Shown: positions 1 through 8,535, numbered from the stretch's first letter. The stretch is 11,796 bases of DNA from Darksidea phi (GCA_030770425.1 JASJFT010000187.1:42023-53818), one strand, 5' to 3'. Numbers and translations: made by a program. Notes: a model not told the origin generated them from the letters alone.

Positions 1-606
1 GACCAGACCATACATCAACACTCTCAACGGTCAACAACTTAGGCGCCCTCTACACGGACATAGGACGTCTTGACGAGGCAGAGAAGATGTACTTGCGAGC
101 GCTGCAAGGCTACGAGAAGGCATGGAGACCAGACCATATATTAATACCTATTACGGTCAACAACTTAGGCATACTCTACGCGGACCTAGGACGGCTTGAA
201 GAGGCAGAGAAGATGTACCAGCGGGCGCTGCAGGGCTATGAAACGGCGTGGGGACCAGACCATCCATCAACACTCAACACAGTCAACAACTTGGGTACCC
301 TCTACAAATCCCTGGGACGGCTTGACGAGGCGGAGAAGATGTACCAGCGGGCGCTACAGGGTAAAGAGAAGGCATGTGGACCAGAGCACATATTAACACT
401 TAACACCGTTAACAACTTGGGTAGCCTCTATAGGGACCTAGGACGGCTTAACGAGGCGGAGAAGATGTACCAGCGGGCGCTGCAGGGCTTTGAAACGGCG
501 TGGGGACCAGACCATCCATCAACACTCGACACAGTCAACAACTTGGGCACCCTCTACAAATCCCTGGGACGGCTTGACGAGGCGGAGAAGATGTACTTGC
601 GATTCA
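1..606 (+). repeat. 126-bp tandem TPR repeat array, alternating unit types
   Basis: Units start with gaccaga at 1, 127, 253, 379 and 505, an exact 126-bp (42-codon) period, and the last unit is cut off near 606. Units at 253 and 505 differ at only 2 of 92 aligned positions and both read HPSTL...TLYKSLGRLDEAEKMY. Units at 127 and 379 begin HIL and share the same last third, but differ at roughly one position in seven. The array therefore alternates as A-B-A-B and behaves as a 252-bp higher-order repeat. This fits recent duplication or homogenisation by recombination. The array continues left of the window. Confidence 0.93.
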
Positions 607-2550
607 GTGGTAACCTACCACTAGACAGTCCCTCTCTCGATGTGCACGACACTTCCGATCTGATCTCAGTACTCTCTGTCGATGTACCTCCTAGTCTCAC
701 AACTGGCTCGACACAATCGGATACGTCCTGGATCCTCCAAACTGCGGCGCAAGAATTTGCCGAAATATTAACTAGAGATGGAACAATGCAGCCATTATTT
801 CCAGTTGTCATTGAAAGAGCAGGGTTGGAGAAATTCAAACGGAACTTCTTCCGATTGCTGAAAAGATATGCTATTGAACTGAAGGCTGAAGCCAGTAGTC
901 CGATTCAGTCTGAGGCTGCTCGATTAATGAGGTCGCGGGCAAATTACATTGTATACGTCATTGCAGAGAGTATACAAACCGAAGAAACATCAGCTCCACT
1001 TCAAGTCGCAGTGTCGAATTCGGATAGAGAATTGGATCTGGAGCGTTTCCTGCAACAGCAAGCTCAGCACACCCATCGATCCAAACTACCCCATTACGAG
1101 CCGAACATCGCCAGTATCGATTTTCAGCAGTCCATCCCGAATCCTGAAGGGTATGTAGACGAGGAAGAGGAAGATGAAGTTGATGAACCCGAAAGACCAA
1201 AACTCATCAATCTAGATGAAGTGAAGAAGTTCATGTTGGAATCAAGAGCTTTTCAGAATTTGAGAAACAATTTCTGTCAATTCGTCTTCCCGCCAGAAGA
1301 GGTTATCGACAGTCCATCTCAGCCGACCGGCACGGTTAAGAGTGCAATAACGACACCTTATCGACTTCATTGGATCTGTGTAGGTCGTCCTTGGAGCTAT
1401 GATTGCATTGGATTGCTAACCCACTCCAAAGAGCTGTGGTCACAAGCATTACGATGACTTTGTCGAAATTGTCCCGGGCTCCGTCACCAAACTCGTTAAT
1501 CTTTTGCAACAGAATGGAGTTGTATCTCGACTTGAAGTACGACCGACCAACTCCATGTTTTCTAAATTATGCTATTTGCACCTCCCGCTTCGTAATACGG
1601 TTGTCCATCTGACCAGTTCAGTGGCAAGATTCTTTCACTATGCGTCTGGGCAAAGTTTTTCCCGCTCATCTACGCCGGTATCTACTGGACTTCCTGGTAA
1701 CCCTAACTCATCTATGACTCGGGGTAGACAAACAACAACGCTACCGGCTAACGCAGTGCCAAATTTGGGATATCAGCCAAGTAATACATCGGTATCTGCC
1801 CAAACTGCAACTACGCAGCAGGCACTGACAGGCTCCCAAAACGACTATATACTGTTCTGCTCTGATGAAAAACGCTGGTTAACCACTTGGGAAGATCTGA
1901 GTGTGACCCAAGTAAAGTCTGATAGAGAGCTTTTCGAGCAATTTAGTACCCGACTGAATAGGAGGAAACGCTGGGTACGTCGTTGCGTCAGCCTGAAAAC
2001 TATTCAGCGCATCTCCTTTGTAAAGGTGAGCAAATACTCATGTCTTCGCTGTGACATTTGTAACGCATGAGAGCCGAACCTAACGAGGACTTAGTTCGCT
2101 CTCCGCCAAGACCAAGAGGTTGATCAGCTCCAGCTCGATCATATACCGCCTCTTACAGAAATTCACTATGATTTCCACGAGCGCGTCCCGGGTTATGTTC
2201 CACCCATAGGCAACAGATATCTCATGCATCGATTCTCCAACATAGCTCACTGTCGGGATAGCACGTATTGCCTGACCCAGATTCCAAAACGTGTGCATGG
2301 GCGACCACAATATGGTTTTGCGCCTGATCATTTCACTGCCTGGGGGCTCTATTTTCAAGAGTCTCTCGATATGGCAAGGGTGTGTCTTTGCGGTACGGTA
2401 GCGTTCGTGCTTAGTCTGGCATTTGGTGCTTCGTGGGCAGCGGAAAAGAAGAGCATTCAGGATGGGTTCGCGGTTGCTTCGTATATCCTTGCTTTGGAGG
2501 CTCTGACCATCGGTACAATTCAGGTAGCAATAGGGCTGGATTGGCTCTGA
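1..2550 (+). CDS. TPR-repeat fungal NLR-like protein, 3' part, three exons (5' end outside window)
   Basis: The proposed exons are <3-1379, 1432-2025 and 2095-2550, giving 808 visible residues. The frame is open to the left edge, so the N-terminus (expected effector plus NB-ARC or similar) is missing. Residues 1-200 are kinesin-light-chain-like TPRs of 42 residues (motifs TVNNLG, LGRLDEAEKMY). A charged C-terminal module follows. Intron 1 (52 nt, GTAGGT, branch GCTAAC, AAG) rejoins W-I-C to S-C-G-H followed by Y-D-D-F. Intron 2 (69 nt, GTGAGC, branch CCTAAC, TAG) leads to P-P-I-G-N and Y-L-M-H-R-F. Both introns change or restore the frame and remove stops. From memory this module recurs at the end of fungal TPR and ankyrin receptors. 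Two hydrophobic segments near the C-terminus (about 2380-2440 and 2467-2535) suggest membrane anchoring. The role is inferred: NLR-like non-self or allorecognition sensing. The exon model is mine and needs RNA support. Confidence 0.85.
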
Positions 2551-2689
2551 GCTTTATAATTATAATTGATCTTAGTCCCGGATTTTGAAACGTTGGATTT
2601 ACTTACCTCAAAACACGTGACCCTCATATTGGTGCCAAGACAACGGTCGGGTCACAAAGCTAGAAGTAAACCGGATACCTAATTAGTTA

Positions 2690-3540
2690 GAGATTGTTCT
2701 TGTCATAAAATTGGACCTGTTCTATACTTCTTGTTATTATTACATTACTTTGACTATAGGAGAATACTTAGCTTAAAAGCGGTAAAGAGGTAAATTTAAG
2801 TAGTTTACTACACAGAACCACGGAGTGTCGAGCTCCCTTTTGCCCCTTATCTTAGTGTAGCTGAAATACAGCCAACCCGCCCTATCATCCCAAGCCAGTC
2901 GTGCTGTACCGTACCCGTTATGTCTAGCGTGCCAGATGATAGTACTAACGATAGCGGAGACTGAGCTGGTCCTCACACGGAGTAGTTGTGTAGGCCCAAG
3001 TCATGTGTATATCCACGTACTTATTAGTCCACTGTTCTAAATTATATATTTAAGGCCGCTTCTTAGCTCTAGTGAGTTAAGCATACGCATAAAATAAGGT
3101 AGAGAAGTACTAGCGGTAGCCTGTTACTTCGACTACGCGAACTTGGCGCCAAGCTATTACACAAAACTAGAGGCGGCGGATAGCTAGCTCTTTAGCTTTT
3201 AGTCTTTCTTACTTGGAGGAGAGCAGTACCGATAATATAGCCTATTCCTCATTACCCCTGTGTCCAGTGTAGCTCGCTGCTATCGAACCCCTTTGCAACG
3301 CAGTTTAAAGCAGCGGTTAGAACGATACTATGATATATTGTATCGCTACCGCTAGTAGGGAGGGTGGTCGACCCTCTCCGGCCATAACCTTGCGAAGGGG
3401 CTGTTTGTTTTTTTACTAACGTACCCCACGGGCGAGCTGCGCACATAGAAAGCCATTACAAAATAAAGAGCGCTGATAAAATACGTTAACAAGCGGGAAG
3501 CTTTGGCCGAAATTACGGCAATAATATAACTGGTTACTCT
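2690..3540. repeat. Decayed repeat or transposon with RIP-like dinucleotide bias
   Basis: Hand counts over 2701-3360 give about 81 TpA and 42 ApT (ratio near 1.9). Over 3061-3240 they give about 24 and 8. In that sub-segment CpA+TpG is about 10 against ApC+GpT about 19 (ratio near 0.5). Both indices are in the range used to call repeat-induced point mutation. Just downstream (3541-3720) TpA/ApT is only about 4/17. No frame has a convincing product. A minus-strand 67-residue ORF at 2773-2976 lies inside and is not recognised. The parent element cannot be named, and the edges are approximate. Confidence 0.55.
3109..3356. repeat. 12-bp perfect inverted repeat flanking about 225 bp, plus central palindrome
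   Basis: actagcggtagc at 3109-3120 has its exact reverse complement at 3345-3356. The right arm is also the right half of an imperfect hairpin: agcggttagaacgatac (about 3311-3327) pairs with gtatcgctaccgct (3340-3353) around an AT-rich loop. The arms may be terminal or sub-terminal inverted repeats of a decayed DNA transposon or MITE. No target-site duplication was identified. Confidence 0.5.
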
Positions 3541-4489
3541 TCGATTTTCGCATCCCATGTGAGCTGTTTCGGCCCAATTTCAGGCTCTCTTCACGTTGCT
3601 CAGGAATGAAATCAGGCATGATCAAGGGTGGATCAGGCTTCAACCAGGCACGCTCGCGCTGAATTATGTTGGTTTATGGCCAGCTCGCATTTGACCCAGA
3701 TTTAATAATGCGATGGTTCCACTCGATGTTGGAGGCCGCAAATGATGAATCGATTATTTTTTTATTTTTTTTTCGCAGAACAGTGCTGTTGAAGGGGCTA
3801 ACGTTGGATCCTTTCTAGTAGACGTTTTGACCTCTCCCTGTGATCATGGAGGCGGTGATTACCACAGATGAAAGGTCACAATAGGGAGATATTCGGCCAG
3901 GAACATAGACGAATGTGGCTGGATCGAAGGTAGTATAGGTTCTTGGTTGGGTGGGAGGCAGAACTCGCGCGGAACTGCAGCCTTGATGATGCTCTTCACC
4001 GCCGAGGCAGATACCCCGCCATTCACGTGCACGTGTCGGCCTAACGGGCGGGTAAGCAAGGTGTCGACAATTTCGTGCGTGGAAAAGTCTCATGAGTGCT
4101 AAACCTTGTTACTCGCATTGCAGCGAATGTTGGTCTGTGCTAGCTTGGAGCCTCATGCAGGGCAAGGAAGCGGGGCCATGCATGAAGCACTCCGTGGTTA
4201 TCCATCGAACCGTCCCAGCACTTTGGATTTTGACCCGTCTTCCTGCGAGGCAACGGTGGTCGTATGCTCCGACAACTTATCCCGAAAAAGCTTAGTACAG
4301 CCCATGCCAAGGGCCACCTGTAAACTCCTCTGCGCGCTGGAAACAGCCTACAATCTCTATTCATACTCGTTGCAGCCTTACTACCTCACTACAGCCCCGC
4401 TAAGAAGCGCCCACATAGTTTCCAACGCCATACTCTCCCCTGACCTCTCTGCGGTTCCCTGAACCGAAGATCGCATTCCCCGATCATGA
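3541..4489. other. Gene-poor stretch with short unassigned open frames
   Basis: Base composition is normal here, unlike the TpA-rich DNA to the left. A T-rich tract lies near 3757-3774 and is followed by cgcag, which resembles an intron 3' end, but no matching exon is evident. Minus-strand frames at about 3416-3680 (containing the motif PDFIPEQREESLKLG) and at about 3862-4086 (containing TRPLGRHVHVNGGVSASA) look protein-like but lack a clear start and match nothing I know. A plus-strand ORF of 118 codons at 4106-4462 is also unrecognised. No gene can be supported. Confidence 0.5.
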
Positions 4490-4753
4490 CCCAATATCGA
4501 CCGAGCGAGGGTGGGAGACGTCCTCCAAAATCTTGCCAAAGCGGGATATGTGACGAGAGGGGCTTGCGATAGTGGTATCAATGCAATGGTGGATGCAATA
4601 ATGGAGGCAAAAGAAGAATCAGAGAAATTTAAGGACGTTGCCATCGCAGAATACCTTGATGGTACGCTATTTCATTCTCATACAGTTGAGGAAATATCAT
4701 ATGTGCGCGATCTTTCCAGTCTCGATGTTCACATGGCCGCTCCAAAAATTTGA
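4490..4753 (+). CDS. Doubtful open frame, convergent with and overlapping the APH-like gene
   Basis: This plus-strand frame is open from just after a TGA at 4487-4489 to a TGA at 4751-4753 and has no ATG near its left end; the first in-frame ATG is at codon 31. It encodes a charged, helical-looking stretch around MVDAIMEAKEESEKFKD and ends in AAPKI. The last 125 bp lie antisense to the 3' end of the APH-like gene at 4629-5469. It could be a 3' exon of an unseen gene or a chance antisense frame. I recognise no family, and I rank it below the overlapping gene because that one has clear motifs. Confidence 0.15.
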   Translation, partial: PNIDRARVGDVLQNLAKAGYVTRGACDSGINAMVDAIMEAKEESEKFKDVAIAEYLDGTLFHSHTVEEISYVRDLSSLDVHMAAPKI

Positions 4754-5469
4754 TGTACTCCCAGTGCTCTGGGTACCACCCAGCGTACTCCCAATCTAGT
4801 AGCCCAGCGACCCGACCGTCCTCGACTAATATGTTTTGTTGTGCAAGATCGCCATGCGTGAAGACTATGCGGTGGTCGTTACGAAGTTGATTAAAGAGTG
4901 CAGTGCGAAGCGGATCTGGTGTAGTTTTTACGAGATCAAAGTAAAATGACGAGTTAAAAGTCGCTTCATCCTTGTACGGTCCGTCGCTGTAGTCCGTGTA
5001 TTGGCGGCAGTCTCGCGCCGGTCCACCTGAGCAGGATCCGATAAGGCCCGTCTCCCATGGTACAGATCGCATTTTCGTGAGGATCTCTCGTAGCTGTCGA
5101 CATATGCTGTCTTTCTCTTCTGCTGTCATGCTGGGCCAAACCGAGGCAAGAATCTCACCCTGGACGAAATCCATTCGAATAAACACTTCCCCATCCGGCC
5201 CCATATGCGCTTCGTGCACACGAGGAACAGGGAGGTTGAGTTGCGCCGCAAATTCCAGCGCCGATCGTTCATCAAGGATAACTCGCCTGCCTGTCTTGAC
5301 AACTGTAGAGTCGGGGTATTTCACAACACGACACCCAGACAGTTGATGAAGCGTATCAACATCTAGTGCATAACAGTGAGCTTCCTAAAGATCCTAAATT
5401 GGGACATTTACCTTGTGCTTCTTTAACTTCCGGTGGCGAGTCTGTCTTTTCCTGGGGAATGTCCATCAT
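4629..5469 (-). CDS. Aminoglycoside phosphotransferase/choline kinase-like protein (APH family), two exons
   Basis: Predicted exons are 5469-5412 and 5362-4629 with a 49-nt intron at 5411-5363 (donor GTAAAT, branch CTCAC, acceptor TAG). The product is 263 residues. The ATG at 5469 starts MMDIPQEKTDSPPEV, and splicing joins it to DVDTLHQLSGCRVVKYP. Without splicing the frame above the conserved core hits stops, and the core itself has only a GTG. Kinase-fold landmarks are VVK near residue 42, the catalytic loop HGDLAQQN at 189-196 (H189, D191, N196) and the metal-binding DWE at 209-211, followed by WEYIKF. These are the expected APH (PF01636) motifs, so ATP-dependent phosphoryl transfer is likely. 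Its substrate is unknown: this family is expanded in ascomycetes and mostly uncharacterised, and drug resistance should not be assumed. The gene looks intact. Confidence 0.88.
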
Positions 5470-6598
5470 TTAATCGGGTTAAGCAGGAGGAAATGAGTTC
5501 GGCGGATGCTCTGCGAGGAGCGATGAAAAATGACGAAAAAGTGGCCGCGGTCGGCAGGGTAGAAACGAGAAAGAGGGTGGCGGGCGGCGCGAGGCTCAAC
5601 GCAAGTGCGAGAGCTGGTGCAGAGGAGAGGGATTACAGCTTGCCTTTCGCGGGGGCGGACGCGTGAATGGCATGGCATGGAGGACAAGGTTGGAAGGTGC
5701 ACGTTTCTGTGTGCATTCCTATTTTCGGCTAGGATCGCCTTACCGTGACGTGGTCATGCTTCAACTTAGCGCTGGATGTTATTGGTGGGAGATACGGGTA
5801 AATTCCACAAGGTGCGTTAGCAACCTCAATTGTGTGTCTCGGGCAAAGTGAGGATGAGCACGCTTTGTGTAATATAGCGCCTCCGGTACCGAAAAACTCT
5901 ATATTACTATGGCCAAGGAGACTACTGTAGGTTAATGCGCCGCTAGAGCTTTACCGAGAGAGCCATACCCGAATAGGCTAATTGGTAGGACCACTCCGTG
6001 CACACAATTTACCGCAACTGAACGGAGTTTCACTGCAATCTTTAGCGCGGACGAGAGGTTGATATCAGGTCCAATCAGCATATTGCCTTGAAGGCGGTAA
6101 CGCTCAGCACTGCCACGCACCTACCACAACAGACACGGATGACTAAGGTAGGTGCGATTGGCTACATGGCTACTAACATCGGGATTAGAGTGGACTGGAC
6201 TGGACTGGACTGGACTGGAATGGACTGGACTGGAATGGACTGGACTGGAATGGACTGGACTGGAATGGACTGGACAAGACTAGCCACTCGCAACATTACC
6301 TACATGTATTTCATTATTTCCACACGCCCCGCACCCGTGTCCGCGCCGCATATCGGCTACGCCTCAGCCTGCCAGCTTACTTACCAGCTACCCAGCAACA
6401 ACCCGGCCGCCCAGTAGCCCAGCTTGCGCATATCCTATTTTAGCTAGGCAACGCCGTCTTTCGCACCTTTAGCAGGCGGACAAAGGCCTTGGTCACGTTA
6501 AGACCAGAAAGGATTCTAAAGAAGTGAAAAGGTACGCCTGATGCGCATCTTTCGTTATTACAGAGCTTGACCTAGCTGCCGTCAAGATCGGCCTTCAC
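5470..6598. other. Gene-poor stretch between two minus-strand genes
   Basis: The part next to 5469 should hold the promoter of the APH-like gene, but no specific element is clear. A 62-codon minus-strand frame at 5932-6120 (containing LQGNMLIGPDINLSSALK) starts at GTG and is not recognised. The TGGAC satellite lies inside and is listed separately. The right end precedes the stop codon of the kinase-like gene. No RNA gene was found. Confidence 0.5.
6191..6275. repeat. TGGAC/TGGAA pentanucleotide satellite with 15-bp higher-order unit
   Basis: There are seventeen contiguous 5-bp units. Units 1-5 are tggac; after that the pattern is two tggac plus one tggaa, repeated as a 15-bp unit, with tggaa at units 6, 9, 12 and 15. 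There are no frame-breaking interruptions. The array ends at 6275 with tggacaag. Because 15 is a multiple of three, the frame across it reads a DWTGM repeat, but nothing suggests it is translated. Length polymorphism by slippage is expected. Confidence 0.97.
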
Positions 6599-7489
6599 TT
6601 AAATCTTTGCTGGCTTGCGATCCGTTAGCCAGATCCAGAGTTCACTCAATGCATCCTTGTCATGCTGTTGTGATGAAGTTTCCCACTGTGGATTACCTGT
6701 CATAATAAGATCTTCGCCCAAGGGCCGGCAAGAGCCCATATCTATCAGAATCCATATCTTGTCCACACCAACCATGATGTTGCTTGCTTTGATGTCGTTG
6801 TGAGCAAGCCCAAGGGAATGGAGGTGCATTACTCCAGACTCAAGTCCATCAAAGCCTAACTCCAAGTCGACATCGTCGCCACCGTTACGCATACGTTCCT
6901 CTAGTGTACAAGGGTAACGTTCTAAAACTAGGCCAACAATACGACCTCGATAGACCTGGCAGCCGTGATACCGAACAAGATTGGGGTGGGGGTTGCGCTC
7001 TATCCACTCTAGCGTCTTAGCTTCTTGTAGAAGTGACTGTGCTATCTTCTCGGAGTCTCCGAGTTCGTCATAAAATGTAAGCGCTGGCCCTTTGATGAAG
7101 AAACCACTGTCTGTCGTCGTAACTCTTGTTATATGTGACGGCGCTTCTGGATACACATCCTTATCGGCAACCGGCTTCAAGCTCTCATTGACAACTTCAA
7201 GAGTAAGCTTCTTCGTCAGTGATCGGCCGCAATAGACGCTATGTTCCTTGGTGACAAAGGAGAATGTAGATCACGAAAACTCCAGATTGCCATCGTCATC
7301 GATCGTGTTGTGATTACAAAGCGTCCGTAAGTCTTCAAGAGACTTGACAAGAGGAGCGTCGACTCGATAAGTAAGCCAAGTTATTCCAGCCGCAGCAAGC
7401 CGTCGAATATTTCTAGTGAGCCAGAGCACGACACCCCGAGCAAATCCCAGCGCACGTCGAGCGAGTCCGAGCATTGCAACATCCTTCAT
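6599..7489 (-). pseudogene. Fungal protein-kinase-like gene interrupted by an in-frame TGA
   Basis: An ATG at 7489 opens 72 codons ending in DDDGNLEFS, then TGA at 7273-7271. The same frame continues without another stop to TAA at 6601-6599 (296 residues if the TGA is read through). Kinase landmarks are FIKGP (K about 133), LLQEAKTLEW (E about 156), PHPNLVRYHG, the catalytic loop HNDIKASN (D about 232, N about 237) and DMG in place of DFG (D about 250). The C-lobe ends soon after DALSELWIWL, as in a short fungal kinase-like family I recall by the LAHND..SNIM motif. No clear glycine-rich loop is seen, but the main catalytic residues are present. The N-terminus is hydrophobic and Arg-rich (residues 6-45). 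Explanations are a nonsense mutation, a sequencing error, or a very short intron: a 36-nt GT-AG intron at 7275-7240 would keep the frame. Substrate and role are unknown. Confidence 0.72.
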
Positions 7490-7523
7490 TGTCTTATTGT
7501 ATGAAATCGACTTCGGATTCGCC

Positions 7524-7540
7524 GAGGGAGGAGAGGGAGG
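7524..7540 (-). promoter_or_regulatory. CT-rich tract upstream of the kinase-like gene
   Basis: On the minus strand this is an uninterrupted 17-nt pyrimidine run, 35-51 nt upstream of the ATG at 7489. Pyrimidine-rich tracts just upstream of the transcription start are a common core-promoter feature in filamentous fungi. The assignment rests on position and composition only. Confidence 0.35.
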
Positions 7541-8128
7541 CTACGATGGCAGGATATGGCCCAAAGGGAGTGGAAGGGACGAAGCCGGTATACGCTTTGC
7601 TGCTCCTACGGGACGTCAGTAACCTGGCATAGGCGAGGCGGCGAACTGGAAACTAGCCGAACTGACGAATTGAAGTTCAAATTAGCGTTGAAAATTCTGA
7701 ATCGTCCATTTGTGCCGCGACTCTGTGTATGAGTATTCGGTGCGTAATGATGGACGGCAAAGCTAGTTGCGAATGCGGGCGAAGCGCATTGGCAAAATCG
7801 AGAGCCACCTTTGAGAAAATAGGCAGCCGACTGACGCTATTCCATGCCTGGACTTTGCCTCTACGCATCGCACGGACCTTGCAGATGCATGAGATGTGAC
7901 GCGTGATGCTATCATTATACCATTCGCTGCATTAGCTCTTCCAACGGAATGGGTCATCCCGAACGCTAGCAGATTGATGCAAGTCACATTCGTGGTTTTA
8001 TGTGGAGATGGAGATGCGACACGCGCAAACACGACCTAAATCAGTATCGTCTTCTCAGCATTTACCGGGGCGAGTGCGTTGGCCATTTTCGAGACATGGG
8101 TAAACATTTGAGTTTGTATTTACGATCA
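7541..8128. other. Gene-poor stretch
   Basis: Only short frames without recognisable motifs occur here. I see no gene, RNA or repeat. The actaac...ttgcag sequence at 8156-8172, just to the right, resembles an intron 3' end and leads into the NB-ARC fragment. Confidence 0.45.
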
Positions 8129-8407
8129 GCTGCAGCAGCACGGGTGATGTAGTAACACTAACACTATTGCAGGACAGGAGGGCGATGCTAGGCGTGCTCG
8201 ACGGGCTGCCGCTGGTCCTGGCGCACGCTGCCGCGTACATGAGCGAGACGGGCACGAGAGTAACGGCGAGGGCTAATGGAGCCACACAACGGGAAGCGCA
8301 TGCCGCTGCCGAGCTACGTGAACGGCAGCCTAGCGACAACTTGGATGATATCATATATTGCTGTGAGAAAAAGGAACCAGGCAGGGCGCATCTGGACAAG
8401 AACCTAA
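8129..8407 (+). pseudogene. Fragment of an NB-ARC-type fungal NLR gene (end of NB-ARC and following region)
   Basis: An intron-like 3' end (actaacactattgcag, 8157-8172) is followed at 8173 by a frame reading MLGVLDGLPLVLAHAAAYM and then ETGT. This is the GLPL motif region of NB-ARC ATPases, in the form typical of fungal NB-ARC-TPR proteins. After ETGT (about 8256) the homology shifts by one frame. It resumes after a TAA at 8261-8263 as GLMEPHNGKRMPLPSY, VNGSLATTW and MISYIAVRKRN, the segment that normally follows NB-ARC. It stops at a TAA at 8405. About ten residues normally found between ETGT and the EQ-W segment are missing. The P-loop and TPRs are absent. The TAA falls where a CAA glutamine codon would be expected, which would be a C-to-T change. 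This is a relic, not a functional gene. Confidence 0.7.
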
Positions 8408-8439
8408 GGTGTGGATTGCCGCATCGCAGAAGTCGGCCG

Positions 8440-8535
8440 TGGGCAAGCCGTTGGGTTTGCATTTGGCTGCAGCAGCTACGGGTGATGAGTTGCCGCTGCG
8501 GAGCTACGTGAACAGCAGCGTGGCGACGACTTGGA
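8440..8535 (+). pseudogene. Second fragment of the same NLR region (partial duplicate)
   Basis: 8491-8535 matches 8301-8345 at 40 of 45 positions. It reads LPLRSYVNSSVATTW, against MPLPSYVNGSLATTW in the first copy. The preceding gctgcagcagctacgggtgatg (8466-8487) also matches 8129-8149 with one gapped base. After TTW the similarity ends. The two offsets (190 and 337 bp) differ, so this is not one simple tandem duplication. It is either a rearranged duplicate or debris from a second, divergent NLR paralogue. Confidence 0.6.

Noticed and set aside
554..838. 94-codon minus-strand ORF
   Set aside because: Lies antisense inside exon 1 of the TPR gene and has no motif of its own.
2080..2358. 92-codon minus-strand ORF
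   Set aside because: Antisense to exon 3, whose plus frame matches the C-terminal module.
3280..3296. GGTTCGAT on the minus strand as a tRNA B-box
   Set aside because: The flanking bases do not form a T-stem and no acceptor, D or anticodon stems can be placed.
4381..4644. Hydrophobic 87-codon minus-strand ORF downstream of the APH-like gene
   Set aside because: Overlaps the end of the APH-like gene out of frame and looks like an antisense shadow.
4996..5346. 116-codon plus-strand ORF
   Set aside because: Antisense to the conserved APH core.
5433..5666. 77-codon plus-strand ORF
   Set aside because: Overlaps the predicted first exon and promoter of the APH-like gene; low-complexity Ala/Arg/Gly composition and no motif.
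6088..6417. 109-codon plus-strand ORF through the TGGAC satellite
   Set aside because: Its length comes from the repeat, which has no stop in any frame; no homology outside it.
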